From Clostridiales bacterium (GTDB taxonomy: Bacteria > Bacillota > Clostridia > Christensenellales > Borkfalkiaceae): DNA of 64,000 bases. The translations under genes and the position numbers were made by a program. The stretch is from positions 744,001 through 808,000 of the forward strand of contig JAFLVO010000001.1 in the NCBI GenBank assembly GCA_022508245.1, given 5' to 3'. Below, in pieces: positions 24,051 to 32,577 of the stretch. Position 1 is the stretch's first letter. Each line of letters starts with the position of its first letter. Below the pieces are notes generated by a model that was not told the DNA's origin, did no database searches, and was given only the letters and a program-made list of their open reading frames with translations.

Positions 24051-24923
24051 ATGAAAACGGCTATCGTAACAGACAGCAACAGCGGCATCACGCAAGCCGA
24101 AGCCGAGAAATTGGGCATAACGGTTATACCTATGCCCGTTCTTATTGACGGCGGCTTGTACTACGAGGATTTGACGCTATCGCAGGAGCAGTTCTACGAA
24201 AAACTCAAATCGAACGCAAACGTATCCACTTCCCAACCCAACCCCGTTGAAGTAGGCGAAATTTGGAGCAAGCTTTTAAAGGACTACGATACAATTATCT
24301 GTATTCCTATGTCGAGCGGACTTTCCGAAACCTGCCACACCCTTTCGCATTATGCGGAGAGCGAAGTACAGTTCAAAGGCAAAGTTTACGTTGTGGACAA
24401 CCAAAGAATTTCAATAACTCAACGACAAAGCGTTTACGACGCGTTAAAAATGGCGAACGAGGGTAAAACTGCGCAGGAAATTTACGATTATTTAATGCAG
24501 ACCAAGATGCAGTCAAGCATCTACATAATGGTTGCAACGTTGAAATACCTTAAAAAGGGCGGCAGACTCACTCCCGCCGTTGCCGCTATTGGCACGCTTT
24601 TGAAAATTAAACCCGTTTTGCAAATTCAGGGCGAAAAGCTTGACCAATACGCAAAGGTAAGAAAGGTTTCCGACGCTAAATCAACAATGATCAAGGCAAT
24701 CAAGCACGATTTAGAAACCCGCTTCGCAGATTTGAGAGCGCAGGGCAAAATTGTTTTATCCCTTGCTCATACCCAAAACACCGAAGAAATTGAAAAATTC
24801 AGAGAAGAAGTTTTGGAAGAATTTCCCGACCTTGAAATTTTGTTTGTAGACCCCCTCTCTTTGAGCGTTTCGTGCCATATAGGTCCCGGAGCTTTGGCAG
24901 TTGCATGCTCCGTCAAATATTGA
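24051..24923 (+). CDS. DegV family fatty-acid-binding protein (copy 1)
   Basis: 290 residues. The DegV fold is clear: MKTAIVTDSNSGITQAEAE at the start, the NVSTSQPNPVE motif with the fatty-acid-contacting Thr/Ser, SSGLSETCHTL, and the C-terminal LSVSCHIGPGALAVA. Known DegV/FakB proteins bind a fatty acid and present it to the kinase FakA for phosphorylation and phospholipid synthesis. No FakA is in this window. CAGGAGAT precedes the ATG. A second copy follows 19 bp downstream. Confidence 0.92.
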   Translation: MKTAIVTDSNSGITQAEAEKLGITVIPMPVLIDGGLYYEDLTLSQEQFYEKLKSNANVSTSQPNPVEVGEIWSKLLKDYDTIICIPMSSGLSETCHTLSHYAESEVQFKGKVYVVDNQRISITQRQSVYDALKMANEGKTAQEIYDYLMQTKMQSSIYIMVATLKYLKKGGRLTPAVAAIGTLLKIKPVLQIQGEKLDQYAKVRKVSDAKSTMIKAIKHDLETRFADLRAQGKIVLSLAHTQNTEEIEKFREEVLEEFPDLEILFVDPLSLSVSCHIGPGALAVACSVKY

Positions 24924-24942
24924 TATATACAGGAGGAGAATT

Positions 24943-25818
24943 ATGAAAGTTGCTATAATGGCGGACAGCAGCAGCGGCATCACGCAGGCTGAAGCTAAAG
25001 AGTTAGGCGTATTCATCGCGCCCGTACCAGTATTCGTAAATGAAGAATTGTTTTTTGAAGATTTGACCATGACACAGGCTCAATTCTACGAAAAGCTTAA
25101 AGATACTGATGCAAGCGTTTCCACCTCCCAGCCCAATCCCGACACCGTCAGTGAAATGTGGGTAAAGGCGCTTGAAGAATACGACGGCGTCGTATATGTT
25201 CCCATTTCAAGCGGACTTTCCGAAACGGGACATTTTCTTGCAAAAATGGCTGAAAACGACGACAGGTTCAGAGGTAAAGTCTTCGTTGCGGACAACCATC
25301 GCGTGTCCATTACCCAAAGACAGAGCGTCATGGATGCACTGCAAATGTCAAAAGAGGGCAAAAGCGCAAAGGAAATTCACGACTATCTTATTAAGTCGGC
25401 CTCGGAGTCAAGCATTTATATAATGGTTGACACTCTTAAATTTCTTAAAAAGAGCGGCAGACTTACTGCCGCGGCGGCAGCTATAGGCACGCTTTTGAAA
25501 ATTAAGCCCGTTTTGCAGATTCAGGGCGAAAAACTTGACCAGTTTACAAAGGTAAGAAAAGTATCCGACGCGAAAAAGGCTATGCTCGATGCAATAAAGA
25601 AGGATTTAGACACACGCTTCAAGCATATCGTTGATGCAGGTAAAATGACGGTTAGCGTTGCGCACACCGACAGGCTTGCGGATGCGGAGAAATTCAAGGA
25701 AGAAATTCAGGAAATGTTCCCGAACGTTGAATTTACTTTTGTAAACAACCTATCCCTGAGCGTTTCATGTCATATCGGTCCCGGTTCACTTGCGATTGCC
25801 TGCGCATCTAAATATTGA
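24943..25818 (+). CDS. DegV family fatty-acid-binding protein (copy 2)
   Basis: 291 residues, a close paralogue of the preceding gene over its full length, with the same VSTSQPNPD, SSGLSETGHFL and LSVSCHIGPGSLAIA motifs. The ATG at 24943 is preferred because AGGAGGAG lies 5 nt upstream; the frame extends 14 codons further into the first gene. Tandem copies in one transcript suggest binding proteins with different fatty-acid preferences, as known for FakB1/FakB2, but the ligands cannot be told here. Confidence 0.92.
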   Translation: MKVAIMADSSSGITQAEAKELGVFIAPVPVFVNEELFFEDLTMTQAQFYEKLKDTDASVSTSQPNPDTVSEMWVKALEEYDGVVYVPISSGLSETGHFLAKMAENDDRFRGKVFVADNHRVSITQRQSVMDALQMSKEGKSAKEIHDYLIKSASESSIYIMVDTLKFLKKSGRLTAAAAAIGTLLKIKPVLQIQGEKLDQFTKVRKVSDAKKAMLDAIKKDLDTRFKHIVDAGKMTVSVAHTDRLADAEKFKEEIQEMFPNVEFTFVNNLSLSVSCHIGPGSLAIACASKY

Positions 25819-25830
25819 TTGAAAAAGACA

Positions 25831-25857
25831 AAAGCTCCGATATTTTCGGAGCTTTTT
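25831..25857. terminator. Bidirectional terminator between degV copy 2 and the YihY-type gene
   Basis: AAAGCTCCGA and TCGGAGCTTT pair and are flanked by A and T runs. It serves the plus-strand DegV pair and touches the end of the convergent gene. Confidence 0.8.
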
Positions 25858-26683
25858 AATATGCTTTTTCACTCTTTAAAACAGATATTTGTTTGGGCTT
25901 TTTAAAATGCCTTCCGTTATTGACCATGCCGATAACCAAACAGCACATCATGGCGTAGCACCACACGAGAAAAACTATAACGGACGCAACTTTTCCGTAC
26001 AGTTTTTCGGGCGAAGAGAATTTGGTATAGACCCCGAACGCAATAAATAGCGTCAACCACAGAACGGTAGTAAGCAGACTTCCGGGTAGAATATCGGTTA
26101 AATTGTTCTTGTAAGGGCAGGCAAAGGCGTTCAGCACGATTGCAACACCCAAAGCTAACGCGGAAATACTGAATACGGATATAATTTGCGAAATGAATGA
26201 CGGCATATATATACTCAAAAGATTGTTTCCGAAAACCGTGACTGCGCCAATAAGCGCAACCATAATTATAGTTATAACGATTAAACATAGCGATTTTAAT
26301 CTGAGCCTAATGCCCCGCTCCGCTTCTTGGCACTCGTAAATTATCTCTCCGCTTCTTTGTAAGTGATAAAAAAAGTTTGTGGACGAATATAGCGAAGTCG
26401 CAAGAAATATCACGCCCGCCCCCACTGCGGCGTGTTGCGCGTTGTCTTTCAGATATTTTAAAACAGGGGCAACGCTCCCGAAAATTTCGTTTGCAAGTAT
26501 CCCATCGAGATTTACGTTTCCGAAAACTACCGTAAGCCAAAGAATAAAAGGCGCTATGCTCATTAATAGAAAATAGACGAGCGTTCCCGCAACGGTCGAA
26601 AAGCGTTTGTCTGTATAATATTTAACTAAATCGATGAGCTTGCGCATATCTGTATTTTTTGCAGTAAAGCCACTACTATTCAT
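25856..26683 (-). CDS. YihY/BrkB-family inner-membrane protein
   Basis: 275 residues from the ATG at 26683. Six hydrophobic segments and the conserved early motif STVAGTLVYFLLMSIAPF, followed by YSSTNFFYHLQRSGEIIY, match the YihY/virulence-factor-BrkB family. The function of that family is not settled; the old RNase BN label was disproved. No Shine-Dalgarno sequence is evident, and the frame extends to a TTG at 26695. It is convergent with the DegV pair. Confidence 0.82.
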   Translation of the reverse strand: MNSSGFTAKNTDMRKLIDLVKYYTDKRFSTVAGTLVYFLLMSIAPFILWLTVVFGNVNLDGILANEIFGSVAPVLKYLKDNAQHAAVGAGVIFLATSLYSSTNFFYHLQRSGEIIYECQEAERGIRLRLKSLCLIVITIIMVALIGAVTVFGNNLLSIYMPSFISQIISVFSISALALGVAIVLNAFACPYKNNLTDILPGSLLTTVLWLTLFIAFGVYTKFSSPEKLYGKVASVIVFLVWCYAMMCCLVIGMVNNGRHFKKPKQISVLKSEKAY

Positions 26684-26719
26684 ATAAGGTTTCAAATTCC
26701 GTCCGTTGTATAAAGATAA

Positions 26720-26740
26720 GGCGTTCCCAAAAGGAACGCC
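26720..26740 (-). terminator. Terminator of the Cys-rich protein gene
   Basis: GGCGTTCC and GGAACGCC form a stem with a 5-nt loop, 27 bp after the stop codon. The following minus-strand run is TTATCTTT. Confidence 0.6.
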
Positions 26741-26767
26741 CCGTTTTTAATTGTTGAGTTCAGTTAT

Positions 26768-27274
26768 TTAAAAGGAGATACCGAGCAAATTCAATATAGA
26801 GCCGATATTGCCGGAACGGTTTGAGGAGCAACCGCAACCGCAACACGAATTGTTCGAAGAACAGCCGCAACCGCAGCCTGAATTATTAGAGTAGCAGCCG
26901 CACCCCGTACGAACGTTGAGGTTGTACCAGTTCGAACAGCCGCAACCGTTGTTCGTCAGCCCGTACTGCATTGCGTAGTACGCGTCGTAACAGCCGCAGT
27001 TATTGTTGTTAGGTACGCTCCTTGAACAACCACAGCCACATCCGCTGTTGCCGTTGTTACCTGAACGGTTCGAGCCGCAGCCACAGCCGCAACCGCCATT
27101 ACCGTTGTTGCCGTTGAGTAGACTCAAAATACCGCCGTTGTTGCCCGAATTATTCGAGCCACAACCACAGCCGCAACCGTTGTTACCGTTATTCCAACCC
27201 GAGCAACCGCAGCTGCAGTTGTTGTTGAAAAGGTTCAAAATTCCCCTGAAACAACCATTACAGTTATTGCACAT
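26768..27274 (-). CDS. Cys/Gly/Asn-rich low-complexity protein
   Basis: 168 residues with 28 cysteines, mostly in CGCGC or GCGC clusters separated by Asn/Ser/Gly-rich linkers. Three short hydrophobic segments of related sequence (GILNLF near the start, GILSLL in the middle, SILNLL at the end) punctuate it. No signal peptide is visible. AAAGGGAA lies upstream of the ATG, and a terminator follows, so it looks like a real gene. Metal binding, a disulfide-linked spore-coat-type protein or an adhesive repeat protein are possible; none can be shown here. Confidence 0.75.
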   Translation of the reverse strand: MCNNCNGCFRGILNLFNNNCSCGCSGWNNGNNGCGCGCGSNNSGNNGGILSLLNGNNGNGGCGCGCGSNRSGNNGNSGCGCGCSRSVPNNNNCGCYDAYYAMQYGLTNNGCGCSNWYNLNVRTGCGCYSNNSGCGCGCSSNNSCCGCGCSSNRSGNIGSILNLLGISF

Positions 27275-27344
27275 ATTTAGTTTTCCCTTTTTCTTTAGAA
27301 TTAGAGCAAAGGTTTTCCCCCTCGCCCATACTTTATTGTATGAA

Positions 27345-27371
27345 AAAAGCGGCAGGAACGTTCCTGCCGCA
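27345..27371 (-). terminator. Terminator of the rubrerythrin gene
   Basis: A perfect 22-bp palindrome (GCGGCAGGAAC and its complement) is followed on the minus strand by TTTTTT. Confidence 0.82.
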
Positions 27372-27389
27372 ATTTGTTTAATAAAATTA

Positions 27390-27917
27390 TTATTTACCGA
27401 AGTATCTCTTTAAAAGACCTGCAAAGCCTGCGCCGTGTCTTGCCTCGTCCTTTGCCATCTCGTGAACGGTGTCGTGAACGGCATCGTAGCCGAGCTGTTT
27501 AGCACGCTTTGCAATAGCAAGCTTACCTTCGCAAGCGCCTGCCTCCGCCGCAGCGCGAAGCTCAAGATTTTTCTTCGTGGAATGATAAACAACTTCGCCG
27601 AGAAGTTCTGCAAATTTAGCTGCGTGTTCTGCCTCTTCGTAAGCGTAACGCTTGAAAGCCTCCGCTACCTCGGGATAGCCTTCACGCTCTGCCGCACGGG
27701 ACATTGCAAGGTACATACCAACCTCGGTGCACTCGCCCGTAAAGTGAGCGCGAAGTCCTTCCAAAACCTCTGCGTCCTCTACCTTGCCGTCACCGATTAC
27801 GTGTTCGCAAGCGTATGTAGGTTTATCGTCAACAGGTGTGAATTTCTTTGCCTTGCAAACGGGGCAAATTTCTACATCGTCCGCTACGATTTCACCGCAA
27901 ACTGCACATCTTTTCAT
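27390..27917 (-). CDS. Reverse rubrerythrin (N-terminal rubredoxin-like plus ferritin-like diiron domain)
   Basis: 175 residues. The N-terminus has two CxxC pairs (CAVCGE, CPVCKA) of a rubredoxin-like iron site. The ferritin-like bundle supplies the diiron ligands in [31 protein letters not shown] and [10 protein letters not shown]. This domain order is that of reverse rubrerythrin, an NAD(P)H-linked peroxide-reducing enzyme in anaerobes. It fits an oxygen-sensitive lifestyle. It is monocistronic, with a strong terminator downstream. Confidence 0.92.
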   Translation of the reverse strand: MKRCAVCGEIVADDVEICPVCKAKKFTPVDDKPTYACEHVIGDGKVEDAEVLEGLRAHFTGECTEVGMYLAMSRAAEREGYPEVAEAFKRYAYEEAEHAAKFAELLGEVVYHSTKKNLELRAAAEAGACEGKLAIAKRAKQLGYDAVHDTVHEMAKDEARHGAGFAGLLKRYFGK

Positions 27918-28016
27918 AAATTTTTAAACTCCTGTTTTTAAATATTTTTAAGTGACTTTATATTATCACATTAGATACGAAATTACAATTATTTAATGAA
28001 AGAAATTTACTTTATG

Positions 28017-28664
28017 TCAATAATTAACAATTTTTTCCAACTCTGAAAACGAGGATACGAAGAGATTTCCGCCCGCCTCTTCAAGCTGTTTTCTGCTTCT
28101 GAACCCCCACAAAACGGAGGCGCAATCAAGTCCCGCATTTTTTGCCGTTTCAATATCCGGCTCTCCGTCGCCGACGAAAAGACAGTCACCTCTTTCAACT
28201 TCAAATTTTTCCAAAATTTCGAAAACAGCGCTCGGATTTGGCTTTAAAGGACGGTACTCTGTCTGACCAAGTACTATGTTAAAGCCGAAATTCGCCAAAA
28301 ATTTGGCAAAAACGCGCTCAGTTGCCCCTTGAGGCTTGTTTGTAAGTATGCCAAGCTTAATTCCAGCATTTTTAAAATTTTGCAAAACTTCGCTTTCGTT
28401 CGGGTAAAGGCATGTCAAATTATTGTCGCTTTTTGCATATATGTTTGTGAAATCTTTATAGACTTTTTCAATAAATTCGGGGTCTTTTTGTCCCACTGCT
28501 CTCTCTATAAGTTTCCTCGCGCCGTCGCCTACGTACTCCAAAGTTTTTTCAAGTGATATCTTTGGCAGAGAGAAATTTTTGAAAGTTTTGTTCAAATTTT
28601 CACATATGTCTTTTGACGTATCGAGGAGCGTTCCGTCCAAATCGAAGATTATTGCTTTGTACAT
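28017..28664 (-). CDS. HAD-family hydrolase, phosphoglycolate-phosphatase-like
   Basis: 215 residues with the four HAD motifs: DLDGTLLDTS (nucleophile Asp9), LGILTNKP, the Lys in RPLKPNPSA, and FVGDGEPDIETAKNAG. The alpha-helical cap is of the Gph/PGP type. It would remove phosphate from a small phosphometabolite; the substrate is uncertain. The ATG lies 4 bp after the argS stop, so it is cotranscribed with argS. Confidence 0.88.
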   Translation of the reverse strand: MYKAIIFDLDGTLLDTSKDICENLNKTFKNFSLPKISLEKTLEYVGDGARKLIERAVGQKDPEFIEKVYKDFTNIYAKSDNNLTCLYPNESEVLQNFKNAGIKLGILTNKPQGATERVFAKFLANFGFNIVLGQTEYRPLKPNPSAVFEILEKFEVERGDCLFVGDGEPDIETAKNAGLDCASVLWGFRSRKQLEEAGGNLFVSSFSELEKIVNY

Positions 28665-28668
28665 AAAA

Positions 28669-30348
28669 TCACATCTTTTCGGGGACGCCTATGCCGAGCA
28701 GTTTTAGCGCGTTTTCAAGCGTTTGCAAAGTAGCCTTGGTAAGGGCTAAACGGAAGTTTTTCTCATCTTCTCCCGCCGTTAAAATCTTGCACTCGATATA
28801 GAATTTATTGAACTTTTGCGCGAGGTCCACGGCGTAGCGGGCAACTAACGAAGGCTCGTATTTTTCGCCCGCCTCATTGACAACTTCACCAAATGATGCA
28901 AGCGTTTTAATAACTTCGTACTCCTCTGCGTTGGGTTCATAATTTTCGGGTAAGCTCCCCTCCGCCCCGCTCTTTACAAGCACGGATTTTGCGCGTGCGC
29001 AGGTGTACTGGACGTACACGCTCGTTTCGCCTTCGAAGCTTAAAACCTTGTCGTATGAGAAAACTATATCCTTGATTTTATTGTTATAGAGTGCGCCGAA
29101 AATGAGAGCTCCCATGCCCACCGTTTCGGCAATTTTTTCTTTATTGTCGGCGTCGGGGTTTTTCTCGCTGATAACCGCATACGCCTTTTCAACGCACTTT
29201 GAAATTACGTCCTCAAGCCAAACTACCTTGCCCTTTCTCGTGGACATTGCGCCGTCTTCCAGGGAAACCATGCCGTAGGCAACGTGAATTAAATCCTTTG
29301 CCCACTCTCTGCCCATAAGCTCTAAGACCTTGAAAACCTGTTTGAAGTGCAAATTCTGCTGATACGCTACGACATAGAGGCATTTATAGAAGTCGTAGGT
29401 GTTCTTGCGGTAAATTGCGGCGGCAAGGTCGCGGGTTGCATAGAGCGAAGCACCGTCCGACCGCAAAATAAGGCAGGGGGGCATTGAGTACTCTTCCAAA
29501 TCGACAATCTGCGCCCCCTCGCTCTCTACAAGAAGCCCCTTTTCGAGCAATTCGTCAACTACCGGCTGCATTTTATCGGTGTAAAACCTTTCGCCGGCGT
29601 AACTGTCGAATTTGATATTAAGTTTTTCGTAGATTTTCTGGACGTAGCTTAAAGTGAGGCTCTTGAACCACTCAAACAGCTCGTTTGCCTCTTTGTCCCC
29701 GCTCTCTATAAGTCGGAAATACTCGCGCGCCTCCTGCTCCATTTCTGGGGTTGCCTCCTCGTTGAAACGGACGTAGAGCGAGTTTATTGCGTGAATTCCG
29801 CCTTTTTCCACTTCATCTCTGTTTCCCCAATGCTTGTACGCGCTTATAAGCTTGCCAAACTGTGTGCCGTAGTCGCCCAAATGGTTAATTCCGACAACCT
29901 TATATCCGAGAAAGCTATAAATTTTATACAGCGAACCGCCGATAACTGTCGTGGAAAGATGACCTATATGGAAAGGTTTTGCGATATTTACCGAAGAATA
30001 GTCGATACAAATAGTCTTGCCTTTGCCAATATCTGACGAGCCGTAGCTTGCGCCCTTTTCGAGTATCTCGCAAATAACTTCGCGCGTAAGACCCTTTTTG
30101 TTGATTTTGAAGTTGACGTAGCCGTTTACAGCCGAGACCTCGCTGATAACGCCGTCGCAAGCGTAGGAATTTTTAATATCCTCGGCAATCAGAGCGGGAC
30201 TCTTCCTCAATATTTTTGCAAATTTAAAGCAGGGCAACGCATAATCGCCCATTTCCGTGTTGGGAGGAAAGGCTATTGCAGAGTAGATTTCCTCGCTACC
30301 CGCGCCGTCTATTTTAATTCTTTCGGCAATATATTTTTTGTAATCCAT
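28669..30348 (-). CDS. argS: Arginyl-tRNA synthetase
   Basis: 559 residues. The class I signature appears as KPFHIGHLSTT (HIGH) and, as usual in ArgS, the KMSKS loop is replaced (GAMSTRKGKVV). The N-terminal tRNA D-loop-binding domain and the C-terminal DALR anticodon-binding domain (YVQYTCARAKSVL onward) are present. The end is LLGIGVPEKM, typical of ArgS. It charges tRNA-Arg in the cytoplasm. AAAGGG precedes the ATG. It forms a two-gene unit with the HAD phosphatase. Confidence 0.96.
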   Translation of the reverse strand: MDYKKYIAERIKIDGAGSEEIYSAIAFPPNTEMGDYALPCFKFAKILRKSPALIAEDIKNSYACDGVISEVSAVNGYVNFKINKKGLTREVICEILEKGASYGSSDIGKGKTICIDYSSVNIAKPFHIGHLSTTVIGGSLYKIYSFLGYKVVGINHLGDYGTQFGKLISAYKHWGNRDEVEKGGIHAINSLYVRFNEEATPEMEQEAREYFRLIESGDKEANELFEWFKSLTLSYVQKIYEKLNIKFDSYAGERFYTDKMQPVVDELLEKGLLVESEGAQIVDLEEYSMPPCLILRSDGASLYATRDLAAAIYRKNTYDFYKCLYVVAYQQNLHFKQVFKVLELMGREWAKDLIHVAYGMVSLEDGAMSTRKGKVVWLEDVISKCVEKAYAVISEKNPDADNKEKIAETVGMGALIFGALYNNKIKDIVFSYDKVLSFEGETSVYVQYTCARAKSVLVKSGAEGSLPENYEPNAEEYEVIKTLASFGEVVNEAGEKYEPSLVARYAVDLAQKFNKFYIECKILTAGEDEKNFRLALTKATLQTLENALKLLGIGVPEKM

Positions 30349-30426
30349 AAAAACCCTTTGATTTAAAACTTATAATAAAATTTTACTATAAAAATGCAAA
30401 TTAATCAAGTTTAAGCGTCAATTGTT

Positions 30427-30455
30427 TTGATTATTTTGAACTTTTATATTATAAT
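30427..30455 (+). promoter_or_regulatory. Sigma-A promoter of ychF
   Basis: TTGATT (30427-30432), 17 bp, TATAAT (30450-30455), with a leader of about 25 nt carrying AGGAT. Confidence 0.78.
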
Positions 30456-30486
30456 TTAGAAAAACGACTCAGGATAGACAAATTAA

Positions 30487-31587
30487 ATGAAATTAGGTGT
30501 TGTAGGACTTCCCAACGTGGGAAAATCCACTCTTTTCAATGCGATAACACATGCGGGCGCAGAGGCGGCGAATTATCCCTTCTGCACAATCGAACCCAAC
30601 GTAGGCGTTGTAACCGTGCCCGACGAGCGGCTCGACAAGCTCGCGGCTTTGTATGCAAGTAAAAAAGTTACCCCGGCTATCGTTGAATTCGTCGATATTG
30701 CGGGTCTTGTCAAGGGCGCGTCCAAGGGCGAAGGCTTGGGAAACAAGTTCCTCTCGCACGTGCGCGAGTGCGACGCAATCGTTCACGTAGTGCGCTGTTT
30801 CGAGGATGAAAATATCACGCACGTAAGCGGAAAAATCGACCCCGTTGCAGATATTCAGACCATTACGCTTGAGCTTATTCTCTCCGATATTGAAGCTGTC
30901 AACAAGCGTCAGGACAGAATACGCAATGTTGCGCGCGGAGGTTCAAACAAAGAAGCTGCCGCAGAGTTCGCATTTTTGGAGAGACTTGAAAAGTTTTTGA
31001 GCGAGGAAAAGCCCGCCCGCCTTTTCGAGTGTTCGGACGACGAAAAACCGCTTTTGGACAACCTTTTCCTGCTCACGGCAAAGCCTGTAATCTATGCGGC
31101 TAATATTTCCGAATTTGATATGGGCAAATCTGAAAACGATATTCCTCTTGTCTGCACTGTTAAGGAATATGCAAAAAAAGAGGACAGCGAAGTTCTCGTC
31201 ATCTGCGCAAAAACCGAGGAAGAACTTTCAATGATGTCCGAAGAGGACAGCGCAATGTTTTTGCAAGAACTCGGACTTGAAGAGAGCGGACTGAACAGAC
31301 TTATTAAAAAGAGCTATTCACTACTCGGTCTTATCTCCTACCTCACTGCGGGTGAAAAAGAAACGCGTGCCTGGACGATTGTCAAGGGCACGAAAGCTCC
31401 TCAGGCGGCGGGTAAAATTCATACAGACTTTGAAAAAGGCTTTATCCGCGCCGAAGTTGTCGAATGGCAAACACTTTTAGAATGCGGCGGACTCACGGGC
31501 GCACGCGAAAAAGGCAAGGTTCGTTCTGAAGGCAAGGAATACGTAATAAAAGACGGCGACGTAGTCTTATTCAGATTTAACGTGTAA
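30487..31587 (+). CDS. ychF: Obg-family nucleotidase YchF (OLA1-type)
   Basis: 366 residues, the standard YchF length. It begins MKLGVVGLPNVGKSTLFNAIT (P-loop), has EFVDIAGLVKGASKGEGLGN (G3 region), the degenerate ATP-preferring G4, and the C-terminal TGS-like domain ending VIKDGDVVLFRFNV. YchF/OLA1 proteins prefer ATP to GTP, bind ribosomes and act in stress responses. It is divergent from argS and has its own promoter and terminator. Confidence 0.95.
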   Translation: MKLGVVGLPNVGKSTLFNAITHAGAEAANYPFCTIEPNVGVVTVPDERLDKLAALYASKKVTPAIVEFVDIAGLVKGASKGEGLGNKFLSHVRECDAIVHVVRCFEDENITHVSGKIDPVADIQTITLELILSDIEAVNKRQDRIRNVARGGSNKEAAAEFAFLERLEKFLSEEKPARLFECSDDEKPLLDNLFLLTAKPVIYAANISEFDMGKSENDIPLVCTVKEYAKKEDSEVLVICAKTEEELSMMSEEDSAMFLQELGLEESGLNRLIKKSYSLLGLISYLTAGEKETRAWTIVKGTKAPQAAGKIHTDFEKGFIRAEVVEWQTLLECGGLTGAREKGKVRSEGKEYVIKDGDVVLFRFNV

Positions 31588-31603
31588 ATTTATATATTTT
31601 AAA

Positions 31604-31634
31604 AGCGGGCGGGGTAAACTTTATCCCGCCCGCT
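31604..31634 (+). terminator. Terminator of ychF
   Basis: AGCGGGCGGG and CCCGCCCGCT form a very strong stem 16 bp after the stop codon. The downstream T run is weak (GATTATTTT). Confidence 0.7.
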
Positions 31635-31654
31635 GATTATTTTACAAATCTTAT

Positions 31655-32152
31655 TTAATCTTTATCAAATGTTTTACCGTTGTCGTGTGTTGTCCAGCAA
31701 TTTCCTTTTTCATCCTTGTATGAACTGCTACCCGAATATTCTTGTGTTAGCGTATGCTCTTTACCATCATCGTCTTTTGCTTTAACCGTTTTAATTGTCG
31801 GGTCGTCGAATTTGCCATCCCGTATTCCAGTAAAAAGCTTATAACCCAAATAAATAACTCCCACAACAACCCAAAACTGTACAAAAGTTAAAATATATAC
31901 TATTATACTAAATACGCCCCGTTTGCTTGTTGTTTTAAGATAGCTCCAAACTAAAAAGTGAGCAAATATCATATGCAGTACACTTATCACAATACAAGCG
32001 ACACCATTCTCACTCCAGTCATATTCTTTTCCATTCACAATCTCTGTGTAGTTAAAACAATAAACCGCGACCGCAATCCAAACAACTGACAGCAATAGAA
32101 TAATTGTTCCAATAACTAATTTGACTTTTGAGTTTTTTACATTCGTTTCCAA
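31655..32152 (-). CDS. Hypothetical membrane protein divergent from an XRE regulator
   Basis: 165 residues, three hydrophobic segments (about 11-31, 50-72 and 82-106), then a charged C-terminal tail with Ser/Lys-rich sequence (KAKDDDGKEHTLTQEYSG). The start is TTG at 32152, chosen because AGAAGGAGG lies 9 nt upstream and the nearby ATG at 32160 is in another frame. It shares a palindrome-containing gap with the XRE gene and both are A+T-rich, suggesting an accessory pair. Function unknown. Confidence 0.65.
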   Translation of the reverse strand: METNVKNSKVKLVIGTIILLLSVVWIAVAVYCFNYTEIVNGKEYDWSENGVACIVISVLHMIFAHFLVWSYLKTTSKRGVFSIIVYILTFVQFWVVVGVIYLGYKLFTGIRDGKFDDPTIKTVKAKDDDGKEHTLTQEYSGSSSYKDEKGNCWTTHDNGKTFDKD

Positions 32153-32211
32153 TTTAACATTCCTCCTTCTGATTGTATTAAAATTTTATCATCATTTTCT
32201 ACAATTGTCAA

Positions 32212-32253
32212 CAAAATCACTATTATAACACAGATATAATAATAGTGATTTTG
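32212..32253. promoter_or_regulatory. Perfect 15-bp inverted repeat between divergent genes (candidate operator)
   Basis: CAAAATCACTATTAT (32212-32226) is repeated in inverse as ATAATAGTGATTTTG (32239-32253). Possible -10 hexamers lie inside: TATAAT (32235-32240, plus strand) and TATAAT on the minus strand (32222-32227). A protein binding here would cover both promoters; the XRE protein is the obvious candidate. Confidence 0.65.
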
Positions 32254-32267
32254 GTTAACATTATGTT

Positions 32268-32516
32268 ATGGTATTAAATGAATTTATCTCAAACAAGTTA
32301 GAAACTATAAGAAAAGAGAAAAAAATGGGCGTATATACTCTCTGTAATAAGGCAGCTATTTCTTACGAAACGTACAGAAGCATCAGAAAAAACCGAAATA
32401 AAGATATTTATTTACGAACTATTTTAATTTTATTGCAGACATTGGAAGTAACACCCGCAGAATTTTTCAGCGACGCTATGTTTACGAGTGACGAACTTGA
32501 AATTGATTTTAAATAA
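32268..32516 (+). CDS. Small XRE-family helix-turn-helix regulator
   Basis: 82 residues, essentially one Cro/CI-type HTH domain: NKLETIRKEKKMGVYTLCNK, then AAISYETYRSIRKNRNKD and the LRTILILLQTLEVTPAEFF helix, as in many small XRE proteins. No effector domain is present. There is no Shine-Dalgarno sequence; the ATG lies 27 nt after a -10-like TATAAT. It is A+T-rich and divergent from a small membrane protein gene, which it probably regulates. Confidence 0.8.
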   Translation: MVLNEFISNKLETIRKEKKMGVYTLCNKAAISYETYRSIRKNRNKDIYLRTILILLQTLEVTPAEFFSDAMFTSDELEIDFK

Positions 32517-32525
32517 AAAAAGATA

Positions 32526-32563
32526 AACACCCCTCGACTAAATTAAGTCGAGGGGTGTTTTTA
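32526..32563. terminator. Bidirectional terminator between the XRE gene and gap
   Basis: AACACCCCTCGACT and AGTCGAGGGGTGTT form a 14-bp stem with A and T runs on both sides. Confidence 0.88.
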
Positions 32564-32577
32564 ATCAATTTATTTTA

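Noticed and set aside
27003..27413. Pro/Gln/Leu-rich open frame on the plus strand
   Set aside because: It is the reverse of the Cys/Gly/Asn codon repeats of the minus-strand gene and runs into the rubrerythrin end.
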